Assembly: GCA_031259875.1 (NCBI GenBank) | Contig: JAIRKW010000044.1 | Coordinates: forward strand, 1-5,052 | Length of the DNA stretch: 5,052 bases | From: Campylobacteraceae bacterium | Lineage (GTDB): Bacteria > Campylobacterota > Campylobacteria > Campylobacterales > Campylobacteraceae | Direction of reading: 5' to 3' | Part shown: positions 4,959-5,052 of the stretch, one piece after another | Position numbering within the stretch: the first letter of the stretch is position 1 | How the letters are laid out: every line of letters begins with the position of its first letter | The notes under the pieces: model-generated | Databases searched by the model: none | Seen by the model: the letters and a program-made list of their open reading frames with translations, nothing else | Told to the model about the DNA's origin: nothing | Translations under genes and position numbers: made by a program

Positions 4959-5052
4959 CTACGCCTCCTGCCACAAAATGAATATCTTTTCATTATATAC
5001 GTCGGTTTTACGCAGAGTTATCACAACCTCTTCAATAGGCGTTTTTTCAAGG
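4959..5052 (-). CDS. C-terminal 30 residues of an unrecognised gene (partial)
   Basis: One minus-strand frame is open from the window edge to a TAG at 4961-4959. It encodes a 30-residue end that begins LEKTPIEEVVITLRK and finishes NEKIFILWQEA. The alternation of charged and hydrophobic residues looks like real protein, and the gene shares direction with hemJ and ends 47 bases before it. I do not recognise the family. The 5' part is outside the window. Confidence 0.6.
   Translation of the reverse strand, partial: LEKTPIEEVVITLRKTDVYNEKIFILWQEA

Overview
The window reads as a chromosomal piece of an AT-rich Gram-negative bacterium, most likely a Campylobacterota member of the Sulfurimonas type. 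The evidence is the low-GC codon use, the HemJ and M48 protein sequences, a T-tract plus extended -10 promoter upstream of hemJ, and the kind of degenerate short repeats in the spacers. The assignment is inference; no rRNA or tRNA is present to anchor it.

Layout. Positions 11-69 hold a very long GC-rich hairpin followed by a T-run, probably the terminator of a gene lying to the left. Positions 79-840 are non-coding, AT-rich and contain a repeat-bounded unit (element A, 350-630), a further single repeat end (761-800) and a 10-bp inverted repeat (674-710). A perfect consensus sigma70-type promoter (TTGACA, 17 bp, TATAAT) at 841-869 drives a roughly 114-nt leader and one plus-strand gene, 990-2570. 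That gene encodes a 526-residue secreted lipoprotein with a zinc-metallopeptidase HELTH motif (M30/hyicolysin-like), and it ends at a clean terminator hairpin (2575-2613). Positions 2614-3648 are a second long non-coding stretch carrying at least four degenerate repeat ends and a second copy of the same unit (element B, 3221-3490).

The right part is an ordinary minus-strand operon, read from right to left: the C-terminal end of an unrecognised gene (4959 to the window edge), then hemJ (4411-4911, protoporphyrinogen oxidase of the HemJ type) with its own promoter, then a lipoprotein M48 metalloprotease (3649-4401). The M48 gene starts with GTG nine bases after the hemJ stop, and its ribosome binding site overlaps that stop, so the two are probably translationally coupled. 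HemJ makes protoporphyrin for heme in the inner membrane, while the M48 protein probably does envelope protein quality control; no direct functional link between them is evident.

The most interesting structure is in the spacers. Elements A and B are about 270-280 bp, share architecture and orientation, have diverged inverted-repeat ends and no coding capacity, and match over 57 of 66 ungapped bases in their right part. They look like old copies of a non-autonomous, MITE-like repeat flanking the metallopeptidase gene. I found no CRISPR array, transposase, toxin-antitoxin pair or defence gene.
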